From Acinetobacter pullicarnis (lineage in GTDB: Bacteria > Pseudomonadota > Gammaproteobacteria > Pseudomonadales > Moraxellaceae): a stretch of 64,000 nt of DNA. Below, piece by piece: positions 30,704 through 39,950 of the stretch. Location: contig NZ_VCMZ01000001.1 in assembly GCF_006352475.1 (NCBI RefSeq), positions 3,100,001 to 3,164,000 on the forward strand. Reading direction: 5' to 3'. Each line of letters begins with the position of its first letter. Within the stretch, counting starts at the first letter, position 1. A program made the translations under genes and the position numbers. The notes beneath the pieces are model-generated. The model was not told the DNA's origin, searched no databases, and saw only the letters and a list, made by a program, of their open reading frames with translations.

Positions 30704-31795
30704 TTAGTTTGGCGCTTCCACCTCATCCGCTGGCAAATTGAGTGACAGTTGCACTTGCTTCAAGTCAGACATTGCTTGCTGATAAGCGGACAAAAGATCA
30801 AGATCCGTTTCAGGATGCTCAAGGAGATACAGCCGCGCATGATGAAAAATATGTTGTGCATGAGATCCAGCATCTTCGACCAGCTGCATGCTGTAACGCG
30901 CCCCCACCCCTAAATTTGCTATCGGTGCAAGTTTTGCTACAAAACTGGTTTGCGGAACATGTTGCATCCAAGCCCACTTAAATTCCCCTTGCGCATCAAC
31001 CAAATATTTTTTTAAATACTCGACATCATTAGATGAACCAACCAAACGCTGTAACTGCTGTAAATTATGCTCTTTAAGTACCTGCGCCATATTGCGAATG
31101 GTCGCCAATACCGTTTGTTTTTCTGCAACTGATCCAAGATCAATTTGTTTAAACACATATTCCACAATGGGATGATCTTCTGCGTTTAATTCAAAACCAT
31201 AGGCATGCCCAGTCTGATAAATCCCGCGCAACGCCAAAGCAATCGAAAATGGAATATCAACCGCTGCACCCAATATCCCTGTAACACCACTGGCTGCACC
31301 TTGCATCGCAGCCAAAATTTTATTTTGATTACATAGCGCAACACTAATCCGTGCTGAACGCGCAGGATCTTTACTCAGTTCGATCAAGTCTTTGGCGCCA
31401 ACTTCATTTAACAAGGCCTCACTCGAACTGAGTTTTGAAACCGTATTGTTTAAACGCTCAAAAAAATAGTCAGCAACTTTGTCATTAAACCCTGGTGAAA
31501 TAAATGAAGTAACGTGATTTATTTTTTGATAATGACGCCCCAATAACTGGCTTGAAATACGCGGAAAATGCTCACGCATCAATTGTTGTGGTGCCGCATA
31601 ATGATTTTTCTTTCGCTCACCACGCTGAGTCGCCTGCCCCTCAATCACCCGAGCCTCATCTGGTACTTCGGTTAATTTCACAGTTGTATCTGGTGCGACA
31701 TGCTGAATCATCCCTAAGCCTGTTGATCCGACTTTTTTTGCAAGTTGTAGGGTTGCTGCGATCAAACTACTCGGCTGATGATTTGAATTCGTCAT
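30704..31795 (-). CDS. EcsC family protein
   Basis: 363 residues. The central part contains AAMQGAASGVTGILGAAVDIPFSIALALRGIYQTGHAYGF (about residues 160-200; hydrophobic, glycine-rich), followed by a stretch with acidic residues (NAEDHPIVEYVF), which is characteristic of the EcsC family. EcsC of Bacillus is encoded with an ABC transporter, but many proteobacterial members stand alone and have no known role. Here no transporter is near. Probably membrane-associated. Monocistronic. Confidence 0.75.
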   Translation of the reverse strand: MTNSNHQPSSLIAATLQLAKKVGSTGLGMIQHVAPDTTVKLTEVPDEARVIEGQATQRGERKKNHYAAPQQLMREHFPRISSQLLGRHYQKINHVTSFISPGFNDKVADYFFERLNNTVSKLSSSEALLNEVGAKDLIELSKDPARSARISVALCNQNKILAAMQGAASGVTGILGAAVDIPFSIALALRGIYQTGHAYGFELNAEDHPIVEYVFKQIDLGSVAEKQTVLATIRNMAQVLKEHNLQQLQRLVGSSNDVEYLKKYLVDAQGEFKWAWMQHVPQTSFVAKLAPIANLGVGARYSMQLVEDAGSHAQHIFHHARLYLLEHPETDLDLLSAYQQAMSDLKQVQLSLNLPADEVEAPN

Positions 31796-32131
31796 ATAAG
31801 CTACTCCGCAATATTTATATTTTTTCTAGATTGAAGCTGCATGTTTTAAATACATGCGCAAATAAAAGTAAATTTCATCTTTTAAACTGTACTGAATCAG
31901 AGAAAAAGTCAATCTAAGATCTATGACTTTAGCGGTTTCATTTTAGTAATGTAAATATGGAGCACCTGTAGTGACATCAAAGAAATGACCATTATCGAGC
32001 AACCTCAGGCTCTAGACCAACCAGCATATTGCATACGATTGAGTTCATCTTGCGCCTAAATACCCCACTCAACCCATGCCGCAATACAATTTGGAACGGT
32101 GCAAGCTCTCCAAGCTTTAATTCAAAATATT
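31796..32131. other. 336-base intergenic region without a recognised gene
   Basis: Holds the promoter of the EcsC-family gene. On the minus strand around 31998-32120 one frame reads a short protein-like stretch with two stops; it could be a decayed gene but nothing in it was recognised. Confidence 0.3.
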
Positions 32132-32611
32132 TTATTGAACTGGTCTTTTTTCCACAAAGGTCTGTTTGACCCGTTCCGATTTAAGCATATATGGAATCCA
32201 CAGTACTGCCATGAGCAAGCTAAAGCCAAAACCAATCAACAGCTCTGGATAAGCGATGGCTGTATGTGGTACTAAAAAATATTGCACCAAAGCTTTTAAT
32301 GGATCAAGCAGCACCGCAAGTGAAAGCGTCAAAACCAAATACTTAGGAAACTTATAATTAAAGGTGGAAAATAAAATGATTAAATATAAAAACCACGATA
32401 ATGCAGCTGCATAAAATACAAGGCTAGATACAACTAAAAAATGCCTAGTAACACCCTCGACCGAAGTAAATATTATAGGAAGCTCATCTAGGATCAGCTC
32501 ACTGACAAACCCGATTAACTTAAACACCAACTTATAAGCCGAAAAACTCAGCATAATCGCGACCAAAACCAACCAGCCATCTAAACCTTTTAAATCATTA
32601 TTCTCACGCAT
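32132..32611 (-). CDS. DUF2569-type membrane protein
   Basis: Start set at the ATG giving MRENNDLKGLDGWL (159 aa), since the upstream in-frame start is TTG and a purine-rich GAGAAGAAG lies at the right distance. LKGLDGWLVLVAIMLS is the typical beginning of the DUF2569 family. Four TM helices are predicted (about residues 11-35, 55-80, 90-108, 120-140). Function of the family is unknown. It is convergent to nothing and lies between acnD and the EcsC-family gene on the same strand. Confidence 0.65.
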   Translation of the reverse strand: MRENNDLKGLDGWLVLVAIMLSFSAYKLVFKLIGFVSELILDELPIIFTSVEGVTRHFLVVSSLVFYAAALSWFLYLIILFSTFNYKFPKYLVLTLSLAVLLDPLKALVQYFLVPHTAIAYPELLIGFGFSLLMAVLWIPYMLKSERVKQTFVEKRPVQ

Positions 32612-32676
32612 CAAAACGCTTCTTCTCAAAGATTGTTATTGCGCCATCTTACTCGATTCATTCAACATCAATAAAA

Positions 32677-32702
32677 AAACGCCAATCACTCGATTGGCGT
32701 TT
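32677..32702 (-). terminator. Rho-independent terminator of acnD
   Basis: Perfect 11-bp stem AAACGCCAATC / GATTGGCGTTT with a 4-base loop; read on the minus strand it is followed by a T-run. It separates acnD from the DUF2569 gene. Confidence 0.8.
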
Positions 32703-32733
32703 CCTGTCTTAAAGTTAAGATTTTAGCTCTAAC

Positions 32734-35340
32734 TTAAGCCACTTGGCCTTCTAAAAAGTCTTGTGCAAAGCGTTGTAACACACCACCCGCCTCATAAACA
32801 TGCACTTCTTCTTCAGTGTCTAAACGACACGTCACTGCAACTTCAATGATTTCATTCTGACCTTTTGCAGTTGAGCGCTCAATCACCAAGGTCAAATCCG
32901 AACGTGGTGCAATATTGCCAATCACGCTATAGAGTTCAGTCCCATCAAGTTTTAAGGTATGACGGTCAACGCCGGCTTTAAACTCAAGTGGCAATACGCC
33001 CATACCGACTAAGTTGGTGCGGTGAATACGCTCAAAACCTTCAGCGACAATCGCTTCTACACCCGCCAAACGCACACCTTTAGCAGCCCAGTCACGGCTT
33101 GAACCTTGACCATAGTCCGCACCCGCAATGATGATCAGTGGCTGCTTGCGATTCATATAAATTTCAATCGCTTCCCACATACGCATCACTTCGCCTTCTG
33201 GCTCTACACGCGCTTTTGAACCTTGCTTCACGCTGCCGTCTGAGCGACGTACCATTTCATTGAACAGTTTCGGATTGGCCAAAGTTGCACGCTGTGCAGT
33301 CAAATGGTCACCACGGTGAGTTGCATAGGAGTTAAAGTCTTCTTCTGGCACACCCATTTTCGCCAAATACTCACCTGAAGCACTGTCTAATACAATGGCA
33401 TTCGATGGTGATAAATGGTCCGTAGTAATGTTATCTGGCAGAATTGCAAGCGGACGCATATTGGTCAAAGTACGTGGTGCAGCCAACGCGCCTTCCCAGT
33501 ATGGCGGACGACGAATATAAGTACTTTGCGGACGCCAATCGTACAATGGACTCGCAGATTTCTCTGCAACACCCAAGTCAAACATTGGAATATATACTTT
33601 GCGGAATTGTTCAGGTTTTACCGAAGTTTTTACCAAAGCATCAATTTCTTCATCTGATGGCCAGATGTCTTTTAAGTAAATTGGATTGCCATTTTGGTCG
33701 TTACCCAGTGGATCGTTTTCGATATCTAAACGAATGGTCCCTGCAATTGCATAGGCCACCACCAATGGCGGTGAAGCCAAGAATGCTTGTTTTGCATAAG
33801 GATGGATACGACCATCAAAGTTACGGTTACCCGAAAGTACTGCAGTGGCATACAAGTCGCGGTCAATAATTTCTTGTTGAATGACAGGATCTAATGCACC
33901 AGACATGCCGTTACAAGTGGTACACGCATAGGCCACAATACCAAAACCAAGTTGTTCTAAGTCTTTTAGTACACCCGCTTCTTCGAGATACAATGCCGCT
34001 GCTTTAGAACCCGGTGCAAAAGAAGATTTCACCCAAGGCTTACGCAGCAAACCCAACTCATTGGCTTTACGTGCCAATAAGCCCGCAGCCACAGTATTAC
34101 GTGGGTTTGAGGTATTGGTACATGAAGTAATTGCAGCAATAATAATCGCGCCATCTGGCATCAAACCATCGGTACGGTTTTCAACAATACCCGCAATGCC
34201 TTTTTCTTTGAGATCGGATGTGGCAACCCGTGCATGCGGATTTGATGGACCCGCAATGGTACGAGTGACTTTAGACAAATCGAAACGGAGTACGCGTGGA
34301 TAAACCGCTTGGGTCATATCGCTTGACCACAGCCCAATTTCTTTGGCGTAGGTTTCAACCAATTGAACTTGCTCAGCCTCACGACCGGTCAAGGTTAAAT
34401 AATCAATAGTGTTTTGATCGATATAGAACATTGCCGCAGTTGCGCCATATTCAGGCGTCATATTGGAAATCGTGGCACGGTCGCCAACCGACATGCTGTC
34501 TGCGCCTTCACCGAAAAATTCGAGGTATGCACCCACCACGCGCTCTTTACGCAAGAATGCAGTCAACTCCAACACGATATCGGTTGCAGTAATGCCCGCT
34601 TGACGTTGACCAACCAACTCAACCCCAATGATGTCTGGAAGGCGCATCCAAGAGGCACGGCCAAGCATCACGTTCTCAGCTTCCAAACCACCCACGCCAA
34701 TGGAAATCACCCCAAGTGAATCGGTATGTGGTGTATGTGAATCGGTACCAACACAGGTATCTGGGTAAGCCACGCCATCGCGGTTTTGTACCACAGGTGA
34801 CATTTTTTCTAAGTTAATTTGATGCATGATGCCGTTCCCAGCAGGAATCACATCAACATTTTCAAATGCCGTTTTGGTCCATTCAATAAAATGGAAACGG
34901 TCTTCGTTACGACGGTCTTCCACAGCACGGTTTTTCGCAAATGCATCTGGATCAAAACCACCAAACTCCACTGCCAAAGAGTGATCGACGATCAACTGTG
35001 TCGGGACGACTGGGTTTACTTTTGAAGGATCACCACCTTGGTCCGCAATCGCATCACGTAAACCTGCCAAATCCACCAATGCGGTTTGACCGAGAATATC
35101 GTGACACACCACACGTGCAGGATACCAAGGAAAATCATGTTCTTGTTTAGATTGAATTAACTGGGTTAAGGATTGTTCTAATATTGCAGGATCACAACGA
35201 CGTACCAATTGTTCTGCAAGGACTTTAGAGGTATACGGAAGTTTTTGATATGCGCCTGGCTGGATATCTTCAACGGCTTGACGCACGTCAAAATATTCGA
35301 GCTGGGTAGATTGCAATGGTTTACGATAATTCTGATTCAT
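32734..35340 (-). CDS. acnD: Fe/S-dependent 2-methylisocitrate dehydratase AcnD (aconitase family)
   Basis: 868 residues, the AcnD length rather than the about 890-920 of AcnA. The N-terminus (YFDVRQAVEDIQPGAYQKLPYTSKVLAEQLVRR) is AcnD-like. The [4Fe-4S] ligands are present in AITSCTNTSNP and AYACTTCNGMSG, and the substrate loop GADYGQGSSRDWAAKG is intact. In the 2-methylcitrate cycle AcnD dehydrates 2-methylcitrate, normally encoded with prpC, prpB and prpF. No such gene is next to it here, so it may be an orphan or act as an extra aconitase. Own terminator. Confidence 0.8.
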   Translation of the reverse strand: MNQNYRKPLQSTQLEYFDVRQAVEDIQPGAYQKLPYTSKVLAEQLVRRCDPAILEQSLTQLIQSKQEHDFPWYPARVVCHDILGQTALVDLAGLRDAIADQGGDPSKVNPVVPTQLIVDHSLAVEFGGFDPDAFAKNRAVEDRRNEDRFHFIEWTKTAFENVDVIPAGNGIMHQINLEKMSPVVQNRDGVAYPDTCVGTDSHTPHTDSLGVISIGVGGLEAENVMLGRASWMRLPDIIGVELVGQRQAGITATDIVLELTAFLRKERVVGAYLEFFGEGADSMSVGDRATISNMTPEYGATAAMFYIDQNTIDYLTLTGREAEQVQLVETYAKEIGLWSSDMTQAVYPRVLRFDLSKVTRTIAGPSNPHARVATSDLKEKGIAGIVENRTDGLMPDGAIIIAAITSCTNTSNPRNTVAAGLLARKANELGLLRKPWVKSSFAPGSKAAALYLEEAGVLKDLEQLGFGIVAYACTTCNGMSGALDPVIQQEIIDRDLYATAVLSGNRNFDGRIHPYAKQAFLASPPLVVAYAIAGTIRLDIENDPLGNDQNGNPIYLKDIWPSDEEIDALVKTSVKPEQFRKVYIPMFDLGVAEKSASPLYDWRPQSTYIRRPPYWEGALAAPRTLTNMRPLAILPDNITTDHLSPSNAIVLDSASGEYLAKMGVPEEDFNSYATHRGDHLTAQRATLANPKLFNEMVRRSDGSVKQGSKARVEPEGEVMRMWEAIEIYMNRKQPLIIIAGADYGQGSSRDWAAKGVRLAGVEAIVAEGFERIHRTNLVGMGVLPLEFKAGVDRHTLKLDGTELYSVIGNIAPRSDLTLVIERSTAKGQNEIIEVAVTCRLDTEEEVHVYEAGGVLQRFAQDFLEGQVA

Positions 35341-35618
35341 AGCCTACTTGCCCCTGGAGTCTTTTTTAACCACTTCATGTGGATGTCATTAGAATGGATC
35401 TGCTGGCATTGTACGCTGCGAAAAACCCATTTCCCAAATCCTTTATTTTTCATATAGTTACATATCAAAACAGGGGTTTTAGAAACAATTAGTTACATAA
35501 CTCTTTGAATTTCTGTTCTTTCGGTGGTTTTTTTTGAAAAATAGTAGAAAATTAAACTCATTCTTTAGTCTTAGATTCGGCTTACTCGGTTCGTTTTACG
35601 AGACACAGCCTTAGCGAT

Positions 35619-35654
35619 TTCTTTTGTGAATTCTTTTGCGAGTTCCTTTGCGAG
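35619..35654 (+). repeat. Three 12-bp tandem repeats before ygfZ
   Basis: TTCTTTTGTGAA, TTCTTTTGCGAG and TTCCTTTGCGAG stand head to tail and end six bases before the ygfZ ATG; a related unit (TTCGTTTTACGAG) occurs near 35590. They cover the ribosome-binding region. Confidence 0.7.
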
Positions 35655-35659
35655 TAATT

Positions 35660-36382
35660 ATGACCAGTTTAGCGTTCACCTCTTTCAGCTTAAACGGTGC
35701 TGAAGCCCAAAAATTCCTACAAGGTCAAGTGACCATCAACGTCGAAAACCTCGATTTAAATATTACACGCTACACTGGTATTTGCAGCCTAAAAGGTCGT
35801 CTACAGTTTGGCTTGTGGTTAACAAAAATCACAGCAGAATCATTCGAGATTGTGGCCACCGCTGACCAAGCCGATGCTTTGGCGACACATATCAAAAAAT
35901 ATGGTGCTTTTTCAAAAATGAAACTAGAAGCAGGTACCACTGTTTTCCCTCGTATCAATGGGATACATACCGATTTTGCTGCAAGTGAAAGCGATATTGA
36001 TGCTTGGCAATTACAGGCGATTGAAACGGGGCAAGCATGGATCACTGCTGAATCGGCTGAGGTCTTTCAACCACAAGAGTTACGCTTACATCAACGTGAA
36101 GGCGTGCACTACGATAAAGGCTGTTATTTAGGTCAGGAAGTTGTTGCAAGACTTTGGTTCAAAGCCAAACCCAAACAATGGCTACACTTGGTGCTTGGTG
36201 GCGGTGAAGTCCCTGCGCCAACCACCAAATTAGGCAACTCTATTCAAGTGGTAAATAGTATTGCCAGCGAAGGTGGTTTTAAAGCCTTAGTCGTGGCAAA
36301 ACCTGAAGCGTTGGCTGAGTTTAGTTTAACGGTTCTAGACTTACCCGCAGCCTTAAATGGTGATGTCGCACGACCACAGTAA
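35660..36382 (+). CDS. ygfZ: tRNA-modifying/folate-binding protein YgfZ (GcvT-like)
   Basis: Start set at the only ATG in the region (MTSLAFTSFSL, 240 aa); the frame is open eight codons further with a TTG. KGCYLGQEVVARLWFKAKPKQWLHLV contains the YgfZ hallmark K-G-C-Y-x-G-Q-E with its reactive Cys. The N-terminal GcvT-like folate fold (FLQGQVTINVENLD) is present. YgfZ supports repair and function of some Fe-S proteins such as MiaB. It is divergent from acnD, an Fe-S enzyme. Terminator at 36445. Confidence 0.85.
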   Translation: MTSLAFTSFSLNGAEAQKFLQGQVTINVENLDLNITRYTGICSLKGRLQFGLWLTKITAESFEIVATADQADALATHIKKYGAFSKMKLEAGTTVFPRINGIHTDFAASESDIDAWQLQAIETGQAWITAESAEVFQPQELRLHQREGVHYDKGCYLGQEVVARLWFKAKPKQWLHLVLGGGEVPAPTTKLGNSIQVVNSIASEGGFKALVVAKPEALAEFSLTVLDLPAALNGDVARPQ

Positions 36383-36444
36383 ATACAATGGTGTAATATA
36401 AGTTTTAAGTAAAAAATTCTATATACATCATTACTTAGAACCAT

Positions 36445-36478
36445 AAAAGACCGCTCTAATACTTAGAGCGGTCTTTTT
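36445..36478 (+). terminator. Rho-independent terminator of ygfZ
   Basis: Stem AAAAGACCGCTCTAA / TTAGAGCGGTCTTTT with a 3-base loop and a T-run, 62 bases after the ygfZ stop. Confidence 0.85.
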
Positions 36479-36594
36479 AATTTTAAATTACTTAGAATGC
36501 AGTTGATTTGTATTTTAACTTTTCCTTGCCTATACTCTGCCCATCATGTGTTATCGCGGCTGCTGAACCCCGATCAACACTTGAGTTTTAGCAA

Positions 36595-36843
36595 ATGGAA
36601 ACAATCGATTATTTTATTCAACAACGTGGTCGAGCATGGCGACGTAAACAAAAATATTTATATCGTGGTCGCAATTGCGGCCACACACTCGATATATACA
36701 AGCCTGAAAAGAAATGGAAAAACCTCTATTCACGCTCGCTTAAACTTGCGCGGGCACGACAACTGAAAATTGAATACCCGCGCATTCCAAATCATCTTCG
36801 GAAATATCAGGCTGCTTACGATTATTGGACCTTATTAATTTGA
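36595..36843 (+). CDS. Small basic protein (82 aa), hypothetical
   Basis: 82 residues, very rich in Arg, Lys, Tyr and Trp (for example QQRGRAWRRKQKYLYRGRN), predicted pI above 10, no signal peptide. Such composition is common in nucleic-acid-binding proteins, but no family was recognised. Its TGA overlaps the TTG start of the phosphatase gene (TTGA), which makes translational coupling likely and supports this frame over the alternative one at 36497. Function unknown. Confidence 0.55.
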   Translation: METIDYFIQQRGRAWRRKQKYLYRGRNCGHTLDIYKPEKKWKNLYSRSLKLARARQLKIEYPRIPNHLRKYQAAYDYWTLLI

Positions 36844-37160
36844 ATTTCTTATTTATCTGTAGTCGCAATCAATGGCGCAGTCCTACGGCAGAACGTACTT
36901 TTGCCGTAGGCTACGGCATTAACACTCGTTCTGCAGGTACCAGTAAACATGCAAAACACAGCTTATCTGCGCAAGACTTGGCTTGGGCAGATACTATTTT
37001 TGTGATGGAAGAAAAGCATCAACGCTGGATTAGAGAGAAATTTTCGAGACAACTTGGCAAACGAAAAATAATCGTTTTAGACATCCCAGATGAATATCAG
37101 TATATGGACCCAGAACTGGTCGAAATACTGCTCCAAAGCATGCAGCCTTATTTAGAATAA
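36840..37160 (+). CDS. Low-molecular-weight protein tyrosine phosphatase family protein
   Basis: 106 residues from the TTG that overlaps the preceding stop by four bases; this gives the typical beginning MNFLFICSRNQWRSPTAE, where C-S-R-N-Q-W-R-S-P-T is the P-loop with catalytic Cys and Arg. DIPDEYQYMDPELVEIL gives the DIPD aspartate expected as general acid in this subfamily. The protein is shorter than canonical LMW-PTPs (about 150 aa) and belongs to the small CSRNQWRSPTAE group. Real substrate unknown. A hairpin without T-run (37161-37190) follows. Confidence 0.75.
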   Translation: MNFLFICSRNQWRSPTAERTFAVGYGINTRSAGTSKHAKHSLSAQDLAWADTIFVMEEKHQRWIREKFSRQLGKRKIIVLDIPDEYQYMDPELVEILLQSMQPYLE

Positions 37161-37190
37161 TGCTGCTGAAGAATTAACCTTCCAGCAGCA
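37161..37190 (+). other. Hairpin after the phosphatase gene
   Basis: TGCTGCTG / CAGCAGCA stem with an inner AAG / CTT, starting at the stop codon. No T-run, so termination is uncertain. Confidence 0.4.
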
Positions 37191-37327
37191 AAGCGGTGCG
37201 GCTTCTGCTGGATACCAAGCCCCTCTCATTCAAAATAAACCACGAAAATATAAATACTTTCCGAATAACTCACTTTCGCATTACCATTGTTTCTCCACAC
37301 AATAGTCAAAAGTACATTGCCAGCCCC

Positions 37328-38869
37328 ATGAAACTCACTACTTGGCTTAAATTATTTGTCATTTGTCTCACGCTGTTGAGTCTGATCATCTGCATCAGCT
37401 TTTTTATCGGCATGAACAAAGATCCAAACAATGCAATTGACCGCCCAGAAAACAACACCCAAGGGACTTTAGGTACGATTTACAAGCAATATCAAGGTCA
37501 AATCTATGCCAGTGTGCCCAGCAATGGGGTGTATAAAGTGGATCAAGCTGATGCACAGAGCTTTAGATCTATTGCAGATGGTTTCCAAAACCGCCAGTTT
37601 GCAGTCGATAATAAACAGGTCTATTGTGGCAATCTCATTTTACCCAAACTTGATCCCGCACAAACCGTTTCACTGGGCAATGGCTATATTAGTGATGGAA
37701 AACATACTTTTTATTGTGCCAATATGAGTGAACCCAATCAGACACTAGGCAAAGGAACTCAACTGTATCAACAGCTTTTATATGCATGGGATCTTGCGGC
37801 TAAACCACAAACCTATATTTATCCTTCTTTTGAATTAGCGCCCAGTGCCCAGCCCTATCGCAGTATGCTGGAACGTGTCATTGCCAGTAATGGACAACAG
37901 ACCTACTTTGCAGGGCAGTTAATGCCTCAAGCAAATCCAAATACCCTACGCGCTTTACCTAAACGTTATAACGATGGTGATGTTCGGGATAGTTATGTTT
38001 ACTTTGCCGATGGCCAACATGTCTATTACCAACAGCATTTATTAGATTTACCAGATCAAAGCGATTTATATAGCATCACAGTCGATAATATTTCACAGCA
38101 GAATTACTTAATCGCACCCAAACAAGGGCTGGCCTATGTTGATCATCTGGCTTTCGATCCCCAACATGGGCCCTATCGATTAATTTCCACTCATGGTGCG
38201 CATGTTTTACATGGCTTATTTATCAGCCAAGCTGGGGTTTATTATTATGATACGCAAACGCAACGTATTCAGCGGGCGGGTGATAATCCCTTTGCCATTG
38301 GTCAATGGAATGAAATTGCCCCACTGATCTTTAGCAATGGTCAAGAGACTTTATATGTAGAAAGTTCGGAGCGTTGGGGCAGTAACAAAAATCCGGGCCT
38401 ACAGTCGAGATCGACGCATATCTATCAATTGGATGAATCAAGCACAGGCCACTGGCAGAAAATCGCCACAGTGGATCATCGCTTTGGTGAGGTCTGGAAA
38501 AAAGGTGAAGTATTTTATTATTTTGATCAGCTCGGCCCAACCCAACTGATTCGGCAAACCCTCTATCGTATTGCAGATCCAACATTGGTTCAGCAATTAA
38601 TCAGCTCAGAATATCATCCAAATGATATTCGTAAATTGATCAAATCAGAACAACTCGCCCCCGTTAAAAAACAAAAAATTCTCACAGCAACCTCTACTTA
38701 TGCTGATGCTTCAATTGTGATTAAGGCTACGCTGATTATTTTTGCGGTGCTGTTACTGCTGTTTAAATTGCTACATAAATTTAAACTGCTTCCCCAAACG
38801 GCGACAGATAGCAAACCAGCAAAGTTTAGAAATCCGCTCAGAGCATCCAAGCAAAGGAATAAACCTTAA
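37328..38869 (+). CDS. DKNYY family protein, membrane-anchored
   Basis: Start set at MKLTTWLKLFVICLTLL (513 aa), which directly begins an N-terminal TM segment; the frame is open 44 codons further to a GTG. The long extracytoplasmic part has repeated short motifs such as ASNGQQTYFAGQL, FADGQHVYYQQHLL and AVDNKQVYCGNL, the 'D-x-N/Q-x-V-Y-Y' pattern of DKNYY proteins. A second hydrophobic segment (VIKATLIIFAVLLLLFKLL, near the C-terminus) and a basic tail follow, so both ends are inside and the repeats are in the periplasm. No Shine-Dalgarno is obvious. Function unknown. Confidence 0.7.
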   Translation: MKLTTWLKLFVICLTLLSLIICISFFIGMNKDPNNAIDRPENNTQGTLGTIYKQYQGQIYASVPSNGVYKVDQADAQSFRSIADGFQNRQFAVDNKQVYCGNLILPKLDPAQTVSLGNGYISDGKHTFYCANMSEPNQTLGKGTQLYQQLLYAWDLAAKPQTYIYPSFELAPSAQPYRSMLERVIASNGQQTYFAGQLMPQANPNTLRALPKRYNDGDVRDSYVYFADGQHVYYQQHLLDLPDQSDLYSITVDNISQQNYLIAPKQGLAYVDHLAFDPQHGPYRLISTHGAHVLHGLFISQAGVYYYDTQTQRIQRAGDNPFAIGQWNEIAPLIFSNGQETLYVESSERWGSNKNPGLQSRSTHIYQLDESSTGHWQKIATVDHRFGEVWKKGEVFYYFDQLGPTQLIRQTLYRIADPTLVQQLISSEYHPNDIRKLIKSEQLAPVKKQKILTATSTYADASIVIKATLIIFAVLLLLFKLLHKFKLLPQTATDSKPAKFRNPLRASKQRNKP

Positions 38870-38977
38870 TACAATAAAATCTAGTAAGCCAATGATATCT
38901 ATCTATTAGTGGCTACATTTTAACGCTACTATTTTTACACCAAATTCGGCAATATAACGCCATGACTTAATAAGAGT

Positions 38978-39694
38978 ATGAACATGAAAACCTGGCTTAG
39001 CTTACTTTCTTTTGGCTTACTGAGTATGAGCATGGCACATGCAGATATTCAAAAACTCCAACAAAATCTTAAAACCAACTTTCCGGATATGCCTGCAAAG
39101 TCAGTGAATAGCACCCCAGTAAAAGACATTTATGAAGTGTTTATGGGTGGCCGGATTGTTTATACCAATGACGAAGGTCGCTATTTCTTTGTAGGCAGTT
39201 TAATCGACCTGCCTGCACAAAAAAATCTAACCGAAGAACGCACACAAGTTTTGAGTGCAATCGATGTGAAGCAGTTACCACTCAAACAAGCAATTAAGCA
39301 GGTCAAAGGCAAAGGTGAGCGTGTCATTTATTTGTTTAGTGATCCAGACTGCCCGTATTGCCATAAGCTTGAAGCTGAATTGGCAAAAATCGACAATCTC
39401 ACGATTTATTTATTTATGTTCCCACTCACCAGCTTACATCCAGAAGCCGAACGTATTTCACGTCAGGTTTGGTGCTCGAAAAAACCGTATCAAACATGGA
39501 CAGATTATACTTTAAATAAAAAACAACCGACGGGTAAAGATAGCTGTACCAACCCAATTCAGGACAATATTGCACTTGCAGAGAAACTAGAGATTACCGG
39601 AACACCAACCCTGTTCTTACAAGATGGTAGCCGTATTCCCGGTGGTATGAGCGCGGAAGATCTTGAAAAACGTCTCGCAGAAATCAAAAAATAA
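38978..39694 (+). CDS. dsbC: Thiol:disulfide interchange protein DsbC
   Basis: 238 residues. A cleavable signal peptide (ending AHA near residue 22) is followed by an N-terminal DsbC dimerisation domain (VKDIYEVFMGGRIVYTNDEGRY, only partly typical) and a thioredoxin fold with the active site CPYC at residues 125-128 in LFSDPDCPYCHKLE. The cis-Pro loop TGTPTLFLQDG is present. It isomerises wrong disulfides in the periplasm. Length and order fit DsbC rather than DsbG. Own terminator. Confidence 0.88.
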   Translation: MNMKTWLSLLSFGLLSMSMAHADIQKLQQNLKTNFPDMPAKSVNSTPVKDIYEVFMGGRIVYTNDEGRYFFVGSLIDLPAQKNLTEERTQVLSAIDVKQLPLKQAIKQVKGKGERVIYLFSDPDCPYCHKLEAELAKIDNLTIYLFMFPLTSLHPEAERISRQVWCSKKPYQTWTDYTLNKKQPTGKDSCTNPIQDNIALAEKLEITGTPTLFLQDGSRIPGGMSAEDLEKRLAEIKK

Positions 39695-39746
39695 ATTGAG
39701 TCGCAATAACCCTATTGCCGATGCGCAGTAGCGAATATAAGAGAGC

Positions 39747-39779
39747 AAAAAAGGGGGCATTCATCTGCTCCCTTTTTTT
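39747..39779 (+). terminator. Rho-independent terminator of dsbC
   Basis: AAAAAAGGG.GCA / TGC.CCCTTTTTT stem with a 6-base loop and a long T-run. Confidence 0.8.
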
Positions 39780-39950
39780 AATCTTATTGTTGTCATACAC
39801 ATCGGTTCTTTAGACTTCTGACTCAAGCACTGCCACAAAAAATTAGCATACAAATACTCAAAATTAGCCTGCACAGAATGCTAAACAATTCATCGTCATG
39901 AAATCTTCAAATCTTATAGTTTGCGTTCAAAAAGATAAGGTTATTTCTCT

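Noticed and set aside
31998..32120. Minus-strand stretch reading like a protein with internal stops
   Set aside because: No family could be recognised and there is no start; kept only as a remark in the intergenic entry.
36497..36766. Alternative 89-codon frame over the small basic protein
   Set aside because: The frame at 36595 has the 4-base overlap with the phosphatase and a coherent basic composition; this one has neither.
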